Positions 1-9,274 are shown, counted from the first letter of the stretch. The stretch: 64,000 nt of DNA from Chthonomonas sp. UBA1950 (GCA_002336105.1 DDEQ01000004.1:3395-67394); one strand, 5' to 3'. Notes: generated by a model from the letters alone, not told the origin. Translations and numbers: made by a program.

Positions 1-804
1 AACCGTATTGCTTTCGGCAAATTTAGCCTCGATGGCAAAGACTATCAGATTGCCCAAACAGATGGCGAGAACGCGCTACATGGCGGACTCGTGGGCTACC
101 ACAAGCGGGTTTGGGAAGCAGAAGTTGTGAACGCAAACTCAGTTCGAATGTGGCTAAACGATCCTGAAGGGTGCGAAGGCTTTCCGGGAGCAGTCGATAT
201 CGAGGTCGTTTACACATTCACGAATGACGACATTCTCCGAATGACATATAAGGCGACATCAACGCAGCCTACACCGGTGAACTTCACCAACCATGCCTAT
301 TTCAATCTTCTCGACGGTGGATTTTCAAAGATCCTCGATCATGAAGCAACCATCCGAGCGAATAGCTATACTGTCGTCGATGACGGCCTTATCCCAACCG
401 GCGAGTTAGCGCCAGTTGCGGGCACCCCGCTTGACTTCACAAAGCAAAAGCCAATTGGGCGAGATTTTGACCAAATCAGCAGTGTTCCAGTAGGTTACGA
501 TCACAACTACGTACTGGAATCTCAAGATGGATCGCTGGCACTTGCCGCAACAGTCATCGATCCGCAAACAGGTCGCAAAGTGGAGTGCTGGACAACCGAA
601 CCAGGGATGCAACTGTACACTGGCAACTTCATGGATGGCTCGAGAGAAGGGAAAAATGGAGCCGTATACAATCAGCACCACGGGTTCTGCCTCGAGACTC
701 AGCATTATCCTGACTCGATCAACCATGCAGGTTTCCCCAGCACCTTGTTAGTGCCTGGGGAAACCTACTCGCAGATAACTGAGTACCGATTTGGAGTTGT
801 TTAG
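1..804 (+). CDS. galM: Aldose 1-epimerase (galactose mutarotase), 5' end cut by window
   Basis: Interconverts alpha and beta anomers of aldohexoses such as galactose in the cytoplasm. The reading frame is open from base 1, so the true start lies upstream; a GTG at 91 is internal. Family marks are the early N-ALHGG block, the NHAYFNL segment holding the general-acid His, GYDHNYVL, and CLETQHYPDS holding the catalytic Glu. About 267 residues are present, so roughly 70-90 N-terminal residues are missing. The TAG stop interlocks with the TAA stop of the convergent chemoreceptor gene (shared bases TTAG at 801-804). The role in sugar metabolism is assigned by family; upstream partners are not visible. 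Confidence 0.93.
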   Translation, partial: NRIAFGKFSLDGKDYQIAQTDGENALHGGLVGYHKRVWEAEVVNANSVRMWLNDPEGCEGFPGAVDIEVVYTFTNDDILRMTYKATSTQPTPVNFTNHAYFNLLDGGFSKILDHEATIRANSYTVVDDGLIPTGELAPVAGTPLDFTKQKPIGRDFDQISSVPVGYDHNYVLESQDGSLALAATVIDPQTGRKVECWTTEPGMQLYTGNFMDGSREGKNGAVYNQHHGFCLETQHYPDSINHAGFPSTLLVPGETYSQITEYRFGVV

Positions 805-3242
805 GCTGCAAGCCTTAACTTCTCGTCTTCGATACTGAATCTGTTCACGGAGTGCTCCATACGCCCCGCCAGATCTCTCAGGCTATTTGCAGTCTGAGTG
901 AGTTGCTCAAGATTTGCGGCTTGCTCGGTGATAAAGGCAGCCACCTCTTCTGCGGTGGCCGCGACTCTGGAGGCATGTTCGGCACTGCGGTTGACAGCGC
1001 GCTCATTCGATTCAACCGACGTAACCACATCGTCAAAGGCCGATTGTACCGAGCTAACTGTCTCTCCGAGAGCGACAGAGCTATCGCTAACGAGCGCCGC
1101 TTCGTTCTGAAGTTTTGCCGAGGAATCCACAATACTGGCAAGTGCACTCTGAGTTTCGGTACTGAGCGACAGGGTTGTCGAAGCTTCAGATGCACTCGCA
1201 TTCATCGACTTGATCGCCTCGCCGATCTCTTTCAGAATGATTTGGGTTAAGCTACCGATCTGGCTCGACGCCTCTGCTGACTGGACTGCTAATCGTCGAA
1301 CCTCGTCCGCAACAACGGCAAAACCTCGTCCGTGTTCACCTGCACGAGCAGCTTCAATGGCCGCATTGAGCGCCAGCAGGTTGGTTTGACCAGCTATATC
1401 GTCAATGGTCTCAGTGATCTGAGCTATTTCACGACTTCTCGCATCGAGTCGAGAGACGGTAACCGTAGATTCTTCAACCTTCGACCTAACTTTCTCCATC
1501 GCCTCAAGGGTTCTTGAAACAACCGAGACTCCTTGTTCTGCCGATTCGGCGGCTGCCTGCACCGACGTCGACATGTGGTTTCCTGATTCCGACATCAGAT
1601 TGGCGGCGACAACTGCTTGTTCGGCATTTTCTCGAGCAAGATTCGCCGTTGTGCGCTGAAGCTTGCTTCCCTGCACAATCTCTTCGTTTGCCAGAGCGGC
1701 CTCACCAGCGGCCTCGGCTGCTTCATGAACAGCAGTTGCAGCTTCTCGACCTGCCGAAAGCGCTTCGCTGATTCTGCTCAACAGTGTCTCGCTATTTGTT
1801 GCGACATCTCGAGAGCTTCGACTCATTTCAGAAACGATCTCACGAAGTGACTCGACCATCTTTTTCATTGCGATGCCAAAAGAATCTCGGTCAGATCTCG
1901 GCTGTACTTGCACCGAAAGATCGCCTTGGGCTATTCGATTGGCAATGCTTGCCGAATCTTTCATCGATTCGGTCAGTGTTTTAAAGGAGTTAGCAAGGAC
2001 GCCAATCTCATCATTCGAGTTGATATGCACTTCTACATCGACATTCCCATCTGAAAGTTGCTTTGCCGACTCCGACAGATCCTTAAGTGGTTGAAGGGTC
2101 TTTCGTGCATAGAACAACGCAAAGGGAAACATCCCTAAAGCCAGCGCCGTCGCGATGGCAAAAAGCATGACTAAACTGCGCTTCGATTCTTCCTTCACAC
2201 GCGAGTAGTAGCCCGCGTAATCGGCATCATGCGAATCAGCAATCAGCACCCAGTTCCACGGGCCGTATTTTGAAACAAACGAGGTGGCGTTTCCTCGGCG
2301 CGAGTCAACATGGCGGATGGACTGAATCTCGCCCTCTTTGAGCGTTTTCACGGTATCCATCACCTTTTGGTAGTACGCCTTCTCGTTGGCATCCTTGAGT
2401 TCAAGAACATTGCCGCTAAGCCCTTCTTCCTTGGTGATGAGGCATGTTCCGAACGCTGTTGGCGCGGCGGATAAAACTGTAATTTCCCCGGTCTTGCCCA
2501 CCGAAGAATCGAGTATCGAATTTCGCAGGGATGGCACGTTCTCTTGCTTGACGCCAGCGTAAACCATACCGACGACCTTGCCGCCAATAAAAACCGGGTG
2601 GTACTCGGTGACATACCAAGCATCCACAACAAACGCGGTGCCGTGATAGAAAGTCCCACTTAGGACCTTGCTGACAACGGGGTTGGGTTTTCCATCAGGA
2701 TTTGTTGCAGGAATGTATGTGCCAATAGCGCGTTTCCCATCTTTCTTCAAAACGTTTGTGGCGACGCGGAGCATATCGCCTTGTTCGTTCATGCGCTGAA
2801 AGATAGTGACTGTGCCAGCGACAAGGCCGGTAGCTTTATCAACAATCGGAACAAACTGCTTAGGATCGTTCACCTGCCCCAACCAGGTCGATCCGAACTG
2901 TAGTTTCGGAAGGGAAACCTCCTTTGAACTCTTATCAAACTGGTTGACGGCCTTCCATTTCACATTGTCTCCGAGCCGAACAGACCCAGCTTCTTTCGCC
3001 AAATTGAGGGCCACTTTCGCTGCGGAGTTCACTTGAATGGTGATCGACTCATCTTGAGCCTTCACGGACCCAAGTATTGACCGAATAGCTGCTCTGCCTT
3101 CGATCTGCCGAGACTCCTCAATGTGTTTCTCTGCATTTGCGGCATGACGCATCCCCTGAATTGCCGCAAACCCAGTGAACAGAGCTAGAACTACACCGAT
3201 CCCCGCCCCACTGAGCAACAAAACTCGCGTTTGAAATGTCAT
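801..3242 (-). CDS. Methyl-accepting chemotaxis protein with periplasmic Cache domain
   Basis: Transmembrane chemoreceptor feeding a CheA/CheW pathway. Start chosen at 3242 (MTFQTRVLLL) because GGAAAGGG lies 5 bases upstream; the frame runs open 24 codons further without support. Of 813 residues: TM1 about 8-30; a large extracytoplasmic region resembling the fused Cache_3/Cache_2 fold (TIFQRMNEQGDM and following); TM2 about 375-400; HAMP about 400-455; then the signalling coiled coil with the near-invariant hairpin tip (AARAGEHGRGFAVVADEVR). No che or flagellar genes occur in the window, so it may serve flagella or type IV pilus motility. The ligand cannot be read from sequence, though Cache domains of this type often bind small organic acids. 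Confidence 0.95.
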   Translation of the reverse strand: MTFQTRVLLLSGAGIGVVLALFTGFAAIQGMRHAANAEKHIEESRQIEGRAAIRSILGSVKAQDESITIQVNSAAKVALNLAKEAGSVRLGDNVKWKAVNQFDKSSKEVSLPKLQFGSTWLGQVNDPKQFVPIVDKATGLVAGTVTIFQRMNEQGDMLRVATNVLKKDGKRAIGTYIPATNPDGKPNPVVSKVLSGTFYHGTAFVVDAWYVTEYHPVFIGGKVVGMVYAGVKQENVPSLRNSILDSSVGKTGEITVLSAAPTAFGTCLITKEEGLSGNVLELKDANEKAYYQKVMDTVKTLKEGEIQSIRHVDSRRGNATSFVSKYGPWNWVLIADSHDADYAGYYSRVKEESKRSLVMLFAIATALALGMFPFALFYARKTLQPLKDLSESAKQLSDGNVDVEVHINSNDEIGVLANSFKTLTESMKDSASIANRIAQGDLSVQVQPRSDRDSFGIAMKKMVESLREIVSEMSRSSRDVATNSETLLSRISEALSAGREAATAVHEAAEAAGEAALANEEIVQGSKLQRTTANLARENAEQAVVAANLMSESGNHMSTSVQAAAESAEQGVSVVSRTLEAMEKVRSKVEESTVTVSRLDARSREIAQITETIDDIAGQTNLLALNAAIEAARAGEHGRGFAVVADEVRRLAVQSAEASSQIGSLTQIILKEIGEAIKSMNASASEASTTLSLSTETQSALASIVDSSAKLQNEAALVSDSSVALGETVSSVQSAFDDVVTSVESNERAVNRSAEHASRVAATAEEVAAFITEQAANLEQLTQTANSLRDLAGRMEHSVNRFSIEDEKLRLAA

Positions 3243-3423
3243 ATTCCCTTTCCTGATTGCTCCCCATATATTCACATCGGCTAACAAAGACTTACACAAA
3301 AGGTTACGGAACACTATCCAATTCAGATTGCCTGTATTGATCCGGTAAACCTAGTAATCCTATGAGGACCGCTGCCAAGATCAAAAAACAGTCAGCACAG
3401 ACATTGCATATACTCATCAGTGA

Positions 3424-3960
3424 ATGAGTCAAACGTTAATTACTGGCTATGGACCATTTGCGGGTGTAACCGAAAATCCATCCGCCTGGCTAGCCGAAAA
3501 CTCTGGACGGAATTATCAGGTTCTCAAGGTTTCATATAGCGCCGTTGATGCTTGGATTGACTCGATAGACCCAGGTTCTTTTGATCGGTTGCTCATGATT
3601 GGGGTGAATGCCAAAGCGACGAAGTTGAACCTTGAACGGGTTGGTCGAAACAAAATCGGCGAAGTATCGGACGTCGATGGAGTGCTCCCTTCGGTCACCC
3701 AGATTGAAGTCGTTGGCCCCATGCAGGTTGCCTCGACGCTTTGGACTCCGTCAGTCCTCAAATGGGCAAGTAAGGAATCGCTTGTAACGACCAGTGAGGA
3801 TGCGGGTAGTTATCTCTGCAACTACATTCTCTATCGAACTTTGAGGAAATTCACAGAAAAGCAGGTTGGGTTTCTCCACGTGCCTCATCCTGAATCCATT
3901 GCTTTATCGACCCAGATAGAGATACTCAAAGACCTGATCACCGTGATCGAAGAATCCTAA
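3424..3960 (+). CDS. pcp: Pyroglutamyl-peptidase I-like cysteine peptidase (family C15)
   Basis: Removes N-terminal pyroglutamate from peptides in the cytoplasm. The N-terminus MSQTLITGYGPFAG matches the family opening. The catalytic triad can be placed as Glu71 (LERVGRN), Cys132 (SYLCNYILY) and His152 (FLHVPHP). At 178 residues it is shorter than the usual 200-215, with most of the loss in the middle. A TATACT box at 3409-3414 sits 9 bases before the ATG and no Shine-Dalgarno is seen, so the transcript probably has almost no leader. Its stop shares CTAA (3957-3960) with the convergent methyltransferase gene. Activity is likely since all three residues are kept. Confidence 0.85.
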   Translation: MSQTLITGYGPFAGVTENPSAWLAENSGRNYQVLKVSYSAVDAWIDSIDPGSFDRLLMIGVNAKATKLNLERVGRNKIGEVSDVDGVLPSVTQIEVVGPMQVASTLWTPSVLKWASKESLVTTSEDAGSYLCNYILYRTLRKFTEKQVGFLHVPHPESIALSTQIEILKDLITVIEES

Positions 3961-4427
3961 AACAGAAGCGGCAAGAACCGCTTGGTCGTCTTCGCGTATG
4001 CGTCGTAGCCTCTAAACTTTTGACGCAACCACTCTTCCTCTCTTTTCGACTTAAGATAAAAGAAGACCAAGAGGATCAGAAGCATGACCAAGCAGAAGAA
4101 GCCTTGCATAGCTACCCACTGAGCGAGCGCAAGAAGCAGAATTCCGCCGTAAATAGGGTGCCTGACATGCTGGTAAATGCCATCGGTCCGGAGTTCAGCA
4201 TTCGCCACCGGATGCGGCATTGGGGTGAGGTTTTTGCCCAGTTTGAGTGCCGATACGATCAGTTGGACCCATCCGAGGAGACCCAGCAACGCTGATATGC
4301 CCATTAACTCCATCCTCGTATCTCTCTTGGAGATGAAATATGGGCAGACGAAGGTGAGGATTAGCAGAATCACCTGGGCAACAACCCAATATCCTCCCTG
4401 CTCACGAAACTTCCGAATTCCTGTCAT
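3957..4427 (-). CDS. Isoprenylcysteine carboxyl methyltransferase-like membrane protein
   Basis: Small integral-membrane methyltransferase of the ICMT/PEMT superfamily, 156 residues with four hydrophobic segments (about 14-32, 40-62, 93-108, 112-126). The cofactor/substrate signature is visible as HVRHPIYGG (87-95) followed by the acidic REEEWL element (129-134). Bacterial members methylate small lipophilic or thiol substrates; the actual substrate is not deducible. It starts 3 bases after the stop of the SAM methyltransferase upstream, so the two are almost certainly one operon. Its stop interlocks with that of pcp. Confidence 0.8.
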   Translation of the reverse strand: MTGIRKFREQGGYWVVAQVILLILTFVCPYFISKRDTRMELMGISALLGLLGWVQLIVSALKLGKNLTPMPHPVANAELRTDGIYQHVRHPIYGGILLLALAQWVAMQGFFCLVMLLILLVFFYLKSKREEEWLRQKFRGYDAYAKTTKRFLPLLF

Positions 4428-4430
4428 TTG

Positions 4431-5198
4431 CTAGCCCGCATGGCCCGGCCTTCCGAACATCACTTCAGTTTCATACTCGAATGTAATGACTCCATCTGCA
4501 CTATATTGATCGAACAGTCTATTCAACTCTTTAACCATCTCATCGAAACAGTTAGAGTCATTCTGAGGCACATAGGACGACGACAACACTCGCCCGAGGT
4601 ACGCCTCTCGATTCAAATGCTGGGCATGTTCGGTTTTCCATGAACGCATCTCATCTGGCTCAAAAAAGGCTTTTAGGTCGTTCTCGGGCACATTCGTTGA
4701 TCGGACGTACGCAAAGTCCTTGGAATAGCGGTCAATGATAACGTCGTACCGTTCCTGCAAGCCGCTTCTGCCGAAGATTCGGTTGTTGTAGAAAATCGCT
4801 GCCCAACCATTCGGCTTTAGGATCCGGATTACTTCTTCCTTCGTAGCCTTGCGGTCGAACCAGTGGAATGCTTGACCAATCGTTACTAGGTCGACCGTTC
4901 CAGACGCAAGTGTTGTAGATTCTGCCGTTCCGTTGATTGAGATGAAGTTCTGATTGCTACCAAGCAACTTGACGCCAGCTTCGCGCATCTCTTTGTTTGG
5001 TTCGACCGCGTACACTCGATTCCCGTTCTCAAGAAAGAGTCGAGTGAGATTTCCGGGGCCGGCGCCAATGTCACCGATCACCCAATCCGGCATCAATCCA
5101 ACCTCTGATTTGAGCATCCCAATCGCCGTCGCCGGATATCCTGGGCGATATTTGACGTAGTTTTCTACCCGGGATGAGAAACGCTCAGTTGGAAGCAT
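4431..5198 (-). CDS. Class I SAM-dependent methyltransferase
   Basis: Cytoplasmic Rossmann-fold methyltransferase, substrate unknown. Motif I is DIGAGPGN (residues 43-50), motif II the acidic VEP (65-67), and the post-I region ends in TIGQAFHWFD, typical of the UbiE/TehB-like group. The N-terminus ERFSSRVENYVKYRPGYP is the usual opening of this subfamily. Start set at 5198 because family members begin just before that block and because TATATT lies exactly 6 bases upstream of this ATG, fitting a leaderless transcript. ATGs at 5225 and 5240 are alternatives; the latter would overlap the divergent start. Followed at 3 bases by the ICMT-like gene. Confidence 0.85.
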   Translation of the reverse strand: MLPTERFSSRVENYVKYRPGYPATAIGMLKSEVGLMPDWVIGDIGAGPGNLTRLFLENGNRVYAVEPNKEMREAGVKLLGSNQNFISINGTAESTTLASGTVDLVTIGQAFHWFDRKATKEEVIRILKPNGWAAIFYNNRIFGRSGLQERYDVIIDRYSKDFAYVRSTNVPENDLKAFFEPDEMRSWKTEHAQHLNREAYLGRVLSSSYVPQNDSNCFDEMVKELNRLFDQYSADGVITFEYETEVMFGRPGHAG

Positions 5199-5204
5199 AA
5201 ATCC

Positions 5205-5212
5205 AATATACT
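5205..5212. promoter_or_regulatory. Overlapping divergent -10 boxes
   Basis: The bases AATATACT read TATACT on the plus strand (5207-5212) and TATATT on the minus strand (5210-5205). The minus box lies 6 bases from the methyltransferase ATG at 5198. The plus box would start transcription near 5219, about 20 bases before the DUF1460 start. Only 40 bases separate the two chosen start codons, so one shared core promoter is the simplest reading. No good -35 is seen for either direction. Confidence 0.45.
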
Positions 5213-5238
5213 GCCGTTTGCTCATGCCAAACTGAGAC

Positions 5239-6129
5239 ATGCTGACCCGCCGAATGTTGCTCTTGGTTGGGGCGCTTGCTCTTGTACCAAGCGTTCTGAT
5301 TGCTAACGCTTCTCCCGAAAAGGAAGACAAATACGTCTTTAAAGGAGACCAGGTTTTTGACAGAATCCTCACTAAAGCAAAAAGCGAAGGTTGGAGCAAA
5401 CTACCTCTTAACCAACGTATGGGAAAGATCGCTACCGAACTACTCGGCACTCCGTACGTCGCCTACACACTTGAGCTAGACGAGAACAAAGAGTTCTGTT
5501 CGATCAATCTCGATGGATTGGACTGCGTCACCTTCTTCGAATCGACTCTCAACTTTGGCCGCATTCTAAAGCAGAAAAACCCGACGAAAGAGGCTTTTCT
5601 TCATGCTGTTCAGCAAACGCGATATCGTCAAGGCAAGCTAGGCGACTACACCTCAAGGCTGCACTACACCACCGACTGGTTTTACGATAACGTCCGAAAG
5701 GGATACGTCAAAGACATCACCCAAGACCTGCCAGGTGCGGAAATCTTTACCCAAAAGGTCGGGTTTATGTCGACGCATCCTGCATCCTACCGGCAACTAA
5801 AAGCCAACCCAGACCTCATTCCTGTCATCAAGAAGCAGGAAGAAACCATCAATGCTCGAACCCGATACTATCTTCCTTTAGAGAAGATTGCAGACGCTGA
5901 AAAGCTCCTTCAAACCGGCGACATCATCGGCATCTGTACAACTCAGCCGGGGATTGATATTGCTCATACAGGTTTGGTTTTCAAAGATGAGCAAGGTGTC
6001 GTTCACTTTATGGACGCTTCATCGGCAAAGTCAAAAATGAAGGTCACCTTAGAGACTCGACTCAGCGAAGCGGTGCGCGGTTCCAGGCTGACCACAGGCA
6101 TTATTGTCGCTCGACCTACAGGCAAATAG
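5239..6129 (+). CDS. Exported DUF1460 family protein (N-acetylmuramoyl-L-alanine amidase-like)
   Basis: Predicted exported cell-wall enzyme of the NlpC/P60-related DUF1460 family. A signal peptide covers about residues 1-24 (two Arg, hydrophobic stretch, cleavage near ANAS). Motifs are LDGLDCVTFFES with candidate catalytic Cys96, GDIIGICTT near 230, and DIAHTGLVF with candidate His about 243, then VHFMDASS. Length (296) fits the family. The start could also be the ATG five codons on. The first ATG forms CATG with a possible minus-strand start at 5240. A hairpin with T-run follows the stop. Substrate specificity is inferred from family only. Confidence 0.8.
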   Translation: MLTRRMLLLVGALALVPSVLIANASPEKEDKYVFKGDQVFDRILTKAKSEGWSKLPLNQRMGKIATELLGTPYVAYTLELDENKEFCSINLDGLDCVTFFESTLNFGRILKQKNPTKEAFLHAVQQTRYRQGKLGDYTSRLHYTTDWFYDNVRKGYVKDITQDLPGAEIFTQKVGFMSTHPASYRQLKANPDLIPVIKKQEETINARTRYYLPLEKIADAEKLLQTGDIIGICTTQPGIDIAHTGLVFKDEQGVVHFMDASSAKSKMKVTLETRLSEAVRGSRLTTGIIVARPTGK

Positions 6130-6138
6130 TTCATAGGG

Positions 6139-6181
6139 GTGGTTCTGACCTGGCTATGTCTAGTTAGAACCACTCTTTTTT
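6139..6181 (+). terminator. Rho-independent terminator after DUF1460 gene
   Basis: GTGGTTCT (6139-6146) pairs with AGAACCAC (6166-6173), followed by TCTTTTTT. The 3' arm and T-run overlap the last codons of the convergent TM2 gene. Confidence 0.8.
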
Positions 6182-6430
6182 GCCAACTATGTAGTCGTAG
6201 TAGAAGTCACCATCTGACTTCACCAAGTAAATAATCCCTTCGACAAACCCAATAAAGCCCATGACTCCAACTAGAAAATGGAGTCCAAGGCAACTACCAA
6301 CAATCCCAATCAGGGTGAGGAAAAGCATCAACGCGCCCGCGCTTCGCTTGCCCAAGAAAAACTTGTGAATGCCAAACGCACCAACAAAGATGGCTAACAA
6401 CGCGGCGGGAATCTTCTTTTCAGATCGCAT
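6164..6430 (-). CDS. TM2 domain membrane protein
   Basis: Small protein of 88 residues carrying a TM2 domain: ALLAIFVGAFGIHKFFLGK, a G/A-rich turn, a second hydrophobic segment (ALMLFLTLIGIVGSCLGL) and a third (VGVMGFIGFVEGIIYL), ending in acidic and aromatic residues. The GIHKFFLGK loop is the TM2 hallmark. Function in bacteria is unknown. Start taken at 6430 (MRSEKKIP); the ATG three codons upstream at 6439 is equally possible, and the longer open frame upstream looks non-coding. Its 3' end encodes part of the opposing terminator. Confidence 0.8.
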   Translation of the reverse strand: MRSEKKIPAALLAIFVGAFGIHKFFLGKRSAGALMLFLTLIGIVGSCLGLHFLVGVMGFIGFVEGIIYLVKSDGDFYYDYIVGKKEWF

Positions 6431-6491
6431 GATGCTCATAACGTGCCTACAACCAAACATCAGAAGGTTAACACGTATTTGAGAAGACGAA

Positions 6492-6532
6492 AGGCACTTG
6501 GTCCCAAGCGGAGAAGGGATACCCAAGTGCCT
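6492..6532 (-). terminator. Stem-loop downstream of GH5 gene
   Basis: Perfect 10-base inverted repeat AGGCACTTGG (6492-6501) / CCAAGTGCCT (6523-6532), with an inner TCCC/GGGA pairing. On the minus strand it is followed by TTTCGTCTT, a weak T-tract. It lies 15 bases past the GH5 stop and is probably its terminator. Confidence 0.6.
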
Positions 6533-6546
6533 GTAAGAAAAATAGG

Positions 6547-8382
6547 CTATTCGCCCTGTTTGAAGGTGATGTTCTTATACTTCGCGACTGTCAAGCCGTG
6601 CTCAACATGGCTCAAACTCACCAAGCCAACGTCCACACTTTCGGATGTAACCGTCGTCGTTCCGAGTTCTTGCCAAACACCGACCTGCCGGACATAGGTC
6701 GTGACCTTATTGCCCAATCGTGCAAGTTTGATCGTCACCGGGAACTGCGGTTTTGCACCATCCCCAATACCGTGCGCCTGATCTCCGGCCTTTTCGCGAA
6801 CCGCCATCTGCACTTCCCCGGACGGAAATGTGCTGACTAGCACCATGCCTGCCGAGCTTGCGAGACCACTTCTTAGCATCAAGCCAGCCTTTGCATAAGT
6901 GTTGGTATCGAGCAAAGAAACCACGGTAGCGGTCAGTTCGAAATCACCTGTGACCTTGCGGTGCATAAAGCCAAATTGATCTTGACCGCCCCAGATATCT
7001 CCACCAGAGCCATAAAGACTTAGCGTGCCATCAGCCTCAACTTTGGCGCTTCCCTTGATACCATCGCCAATCTCAGTGAAACTCCATCCTGCTGGCGGGG
7101 TTCCGACTGGTGCAACCTTGAACGGTCGAGGAATCTCTGGCAACTTCGGTTTCGTCGGGTGCTTGGAAAGCATCTCCTTGCGAAGATCATCGTATTCAGC
7201 CAATTCAAGAGTCGCGTAACCTTTGAAATACTTCTCGATCTCCGACTTTGATGCTGTCTTGAAGTTGATGTAAGGGGCGTTGTATTTGCTGGTGACGATT
7301 CCCCAATTGCCGAACTCAAACTTTGCTCCGTCATGGCTCATGACCTTATAAGCCCACATCGTCGCATTCCATCCCTTTTCGGCATAGGTGTCAAACGACA
7401 GACGTTGCATCGGCGCGCCAAGATGGCTATTTTTGCCGAACACAACGTTGAACTCGCCAATCAGGAAAGGAACATTCAGCTTATCGACAACCGCAGCCAC
7501 TCCATCCATCGAAGCTAGGTGTCTTGCGTGAACCATTGGCGTCGGGTCTCCATTGCCAAACAGACCCGGATAGTAGTGCATCTGGAATCCGACGTTCTTC
7601 CACCCGTTCGCTTTCGGATCGCCATAAAAGGTGAAGGTATCCGACGCGCCATGAGCAAAGATCAGCTTGTCTTTGTCAACTTCTCGGATCGACTTGTAGC
7701 ATCGCGAAAATACCGACTTCAGATCCTCGTGGCTTCCCCCGTACGGCTCATTAAAGACATCATATGCGACTACGGCATCGCGATTTCGGTATCTCGCCGC
7801 GATCTGTTTCCAAAGCCAAGCCATGCGTTCTTGATCCTTCTCGCTTTTCCACAGCTTGTTTTGTCCAGAATGCCCGGTGTGATCAAAAATGCTCTGTCCG
7901 CCCTGCACTCCATGAAGGTCTAGGATTGTATAAAGCCCGTGCTTTTCTGCGTCGGCGATGCCCTTGTCCAGCCATCTAAATGCATCTTTTCTAAGGTGCA
8001 TCGGCTCGTTGTCATCTTCAAGCAAGCGGTAGTCAAACGGAAGGCGAACAACATTAAATCCGAATTTCGCGATGGTTGACCAGTCTCTGTCGGTCATCCA
8101 TGAGTCGCGATAAACATCCATCAAACGATGGCTTTCTTCTTTGCCAAATCGCTTGTTCAAAATGTCGAACATGTCGTACTGGTCATTGGGCTTTTCGCTG
8201 CTGTCTGGCCACCCGAACATCCACATTTCGAGCATTAACCAGTTTCCAGCATTGACCCCTTTCAGAAGAACATTCTTCCCTTTTGAATCAACAAGATTTC
8301 GACCTTTGACGGTTAAGTGAGGAACGGACGCGGCACCAAGGGCGGCGCAACCTAACATGAGAGCAAACATCATTGTACGCAT
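6547..8382 (-). CDS. Secreted glycoside hydrolase family 5 (cellulase-like) with C-terminal sandwich domain
   Basis: Retaining endo-glycosidase acting outside the cytoplasm. Signal peptide about residues 1-19 (MRTMMFALMLGCAALGAAS). The GH5 barrel spans about 25-400: VVRLPFDYRL, LDLHGVQGG, acid/base Glu near 211 in FNEPYGG, nucleophile Glu near 310 in LIGEFNVVFG. A Pro-rich linker near 400-420 leads to a C-terminal beta-sandwich (about 420-611) resembling DUF1349/concanavalin-like domains, which may bind carbohydrate. Substrate is likely a beta-glucan or mannan, not resolved here. It stands alone, with no sugar transporter beside it. Confidence 0.88.
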   Translation of the reverse strand: MRTMMFALMLGCAALGAASVPHLTVKGRNLVDSKGKNVLLKGVNAGNWLMLEMWMFGWPDSSEKPNDQYDMFDILNKRFGKEESHRLMDVYRDSWMTDRDWSTIAKFGFNVVRLPFDYRLLEDDNEPMHLRKDAFRWLDKGIADAEKHGLYTILDLHGVQGGQSIFDHTGHSGQNKLWKSEKDQERMAWLWKQIAARYRNRDAVVAYDVFNEPYGGSHEDLKSVFSRCYKSIREVDKDKLIFAHGASDTFTFYGDPKANGWKNVGFQMHYYPGLFGNGDPTPMVHARHLASMDGVAAVVDKLNVPFLIGEFNVVFGKNSHLGAPMQRLSFDTYAEKGWNATMWAYKVMSHDGAKFEFGNWGIVTSKYNAPYINFKTASKSEIEKYFKGYATLELAEYDDLRKEMLSKHPTKPKLPEIPRPFKVAPVGTPPAGWSFTEIGDGIKGSAKVEADGTLSLYGSGGDIWGGQDQFGFMHRKVTGDFELTATVVSLLDTNTYAKAGLMLRSGLASSAGMVLVSTFPSGEVQMAVREKAGDQAHGIGDGAKPQFPVTIKLARLGNKVTTYVRQVGVWQELGTTTVTSESVDVGLVSLSHVEHGLTVAKYKNITFKQGE

Positions 8383-8431
8383 GGCTTTGATCTAACGTTT
8401 TATCATAACCCAAATGAACCGGTAAGGGTTC

Positions 8432-9268
8432 CTATTGAGACAAGGATTCTAAACGCGAAAGGCGTTTTGTTTCATTTTTCGCAAACCAAGCATCTCCTCT
8501 CAATCTCTGAAATGCCTTCGCGAAATATGACTTGGACTCTTCTGCACGACCTAGGGCAAGCAAACATTCTCCGATCTCTTCTTCTGTGTATCCAGAAGAG
8601 TCTTGGCCTTCGATATCATGTTGCATCGCAAGAGCCTCCTCGAACCTAGCCAAACTTCTAAGACACCGGGCGATGCACCATCGAGCGATTCGTTCCTGAT
8701 CGGCTTGCCCATTTTCCTCTCGCAGCGATCTCGCTTCTTGAAAGCACTGAAGCGCACGGTCGTATTCCGCTGTATCGTGGTAAGTCCAACCCACATTATT
8801 GAGCAAGCTCGCTCGCCACTTTTTTGCTCGGGGTTGATCACTTTTGCCTGAGATCGCTAAAGCGATGTTGTTCCAGTGGAGTTGCTTCTCAGCTGTTTCT
8901 TCGACGATAGCAACCATGTGTGCGGCGTCGATTGCAAGGACATCGAGACCCCACGATTCTGCGATTTCGAACGCCCGAATAAAGTAGGGTCGCGCGGCAA
9001 CTTTGTCGCCCGAGGAGTTTCGAATCCTTCCGCGCTCTAGCTTCTCGCGGACCTGCACCACGAGACTCGCTGACGAAATATTGACCCGATCGAGCTCTGC
9101 ATCAGCTTCTGCAAATCTTCTTTGAATGCCAAGCGAACGGGCGAGCTGGGTCCGGCACTCATCGATCTGGTCAGGATCTGAGAGTGAATCCAACCTATCG
9201 CGGAATGCAATTTCACTCTTGACGGGGTCGCTAAAATCCCACAGATCATCCAATTCCATCACCGACAT
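8432..9268 (-). CDS. Tetratricopeptide repeat protein
   Basis: Soluble 278-residue protein made mostly of TPR-like helical pairs, e.g. LLNNVGWTYHDTAEYDRALQ and IGECLLALGRAEESKSYFAK. No enzymatic domain, signal peptide or membrane segment. It resembles the TPR portions of the two large regulators at 45.4 and 55.4 kb, so a regulatory scaffold role is plausible but unproven. Start supported by TAAGGT placed exactly 6 bases before the ATG and no Shine-Dalgarno. Divergent from cutC with only 16 bases between the two starts. Confidence 0.8.
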   Translation of the reverse strand: MSVMELDDLWDFSDPVKSEIAFRDRLDSLSDPDQIDECRTQLARSLGIQRRFAEADAELDRVNISSASLVVQVREKLERGRIRNSSGDKVAARPYFIRAFEIAESWGLDVLAIDAAHMVAIVEETAEKQLHWNNIALAISGKSDQPRAKKWRASLLNNVGWTYHDTAEYDRALQCFQEARSLREENGQADQERIARWCIARCLRSLARFEEALAMQHDIEGQDSSGYTEEEIGECLLALGRAEESKSYFAKAFQRLRGDAWFAKNETKRLSRLESLSQ

Positions 9269-9274
9269 GGTAAC

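Noticed and set aside
3243..3423. A c-di-GMP riboswitch before the chemoreceptor gene
   Set aside because: I could not find the conserved GEMM core bases on the minus strand, and a plain promoter with a good ribosome site suffices.
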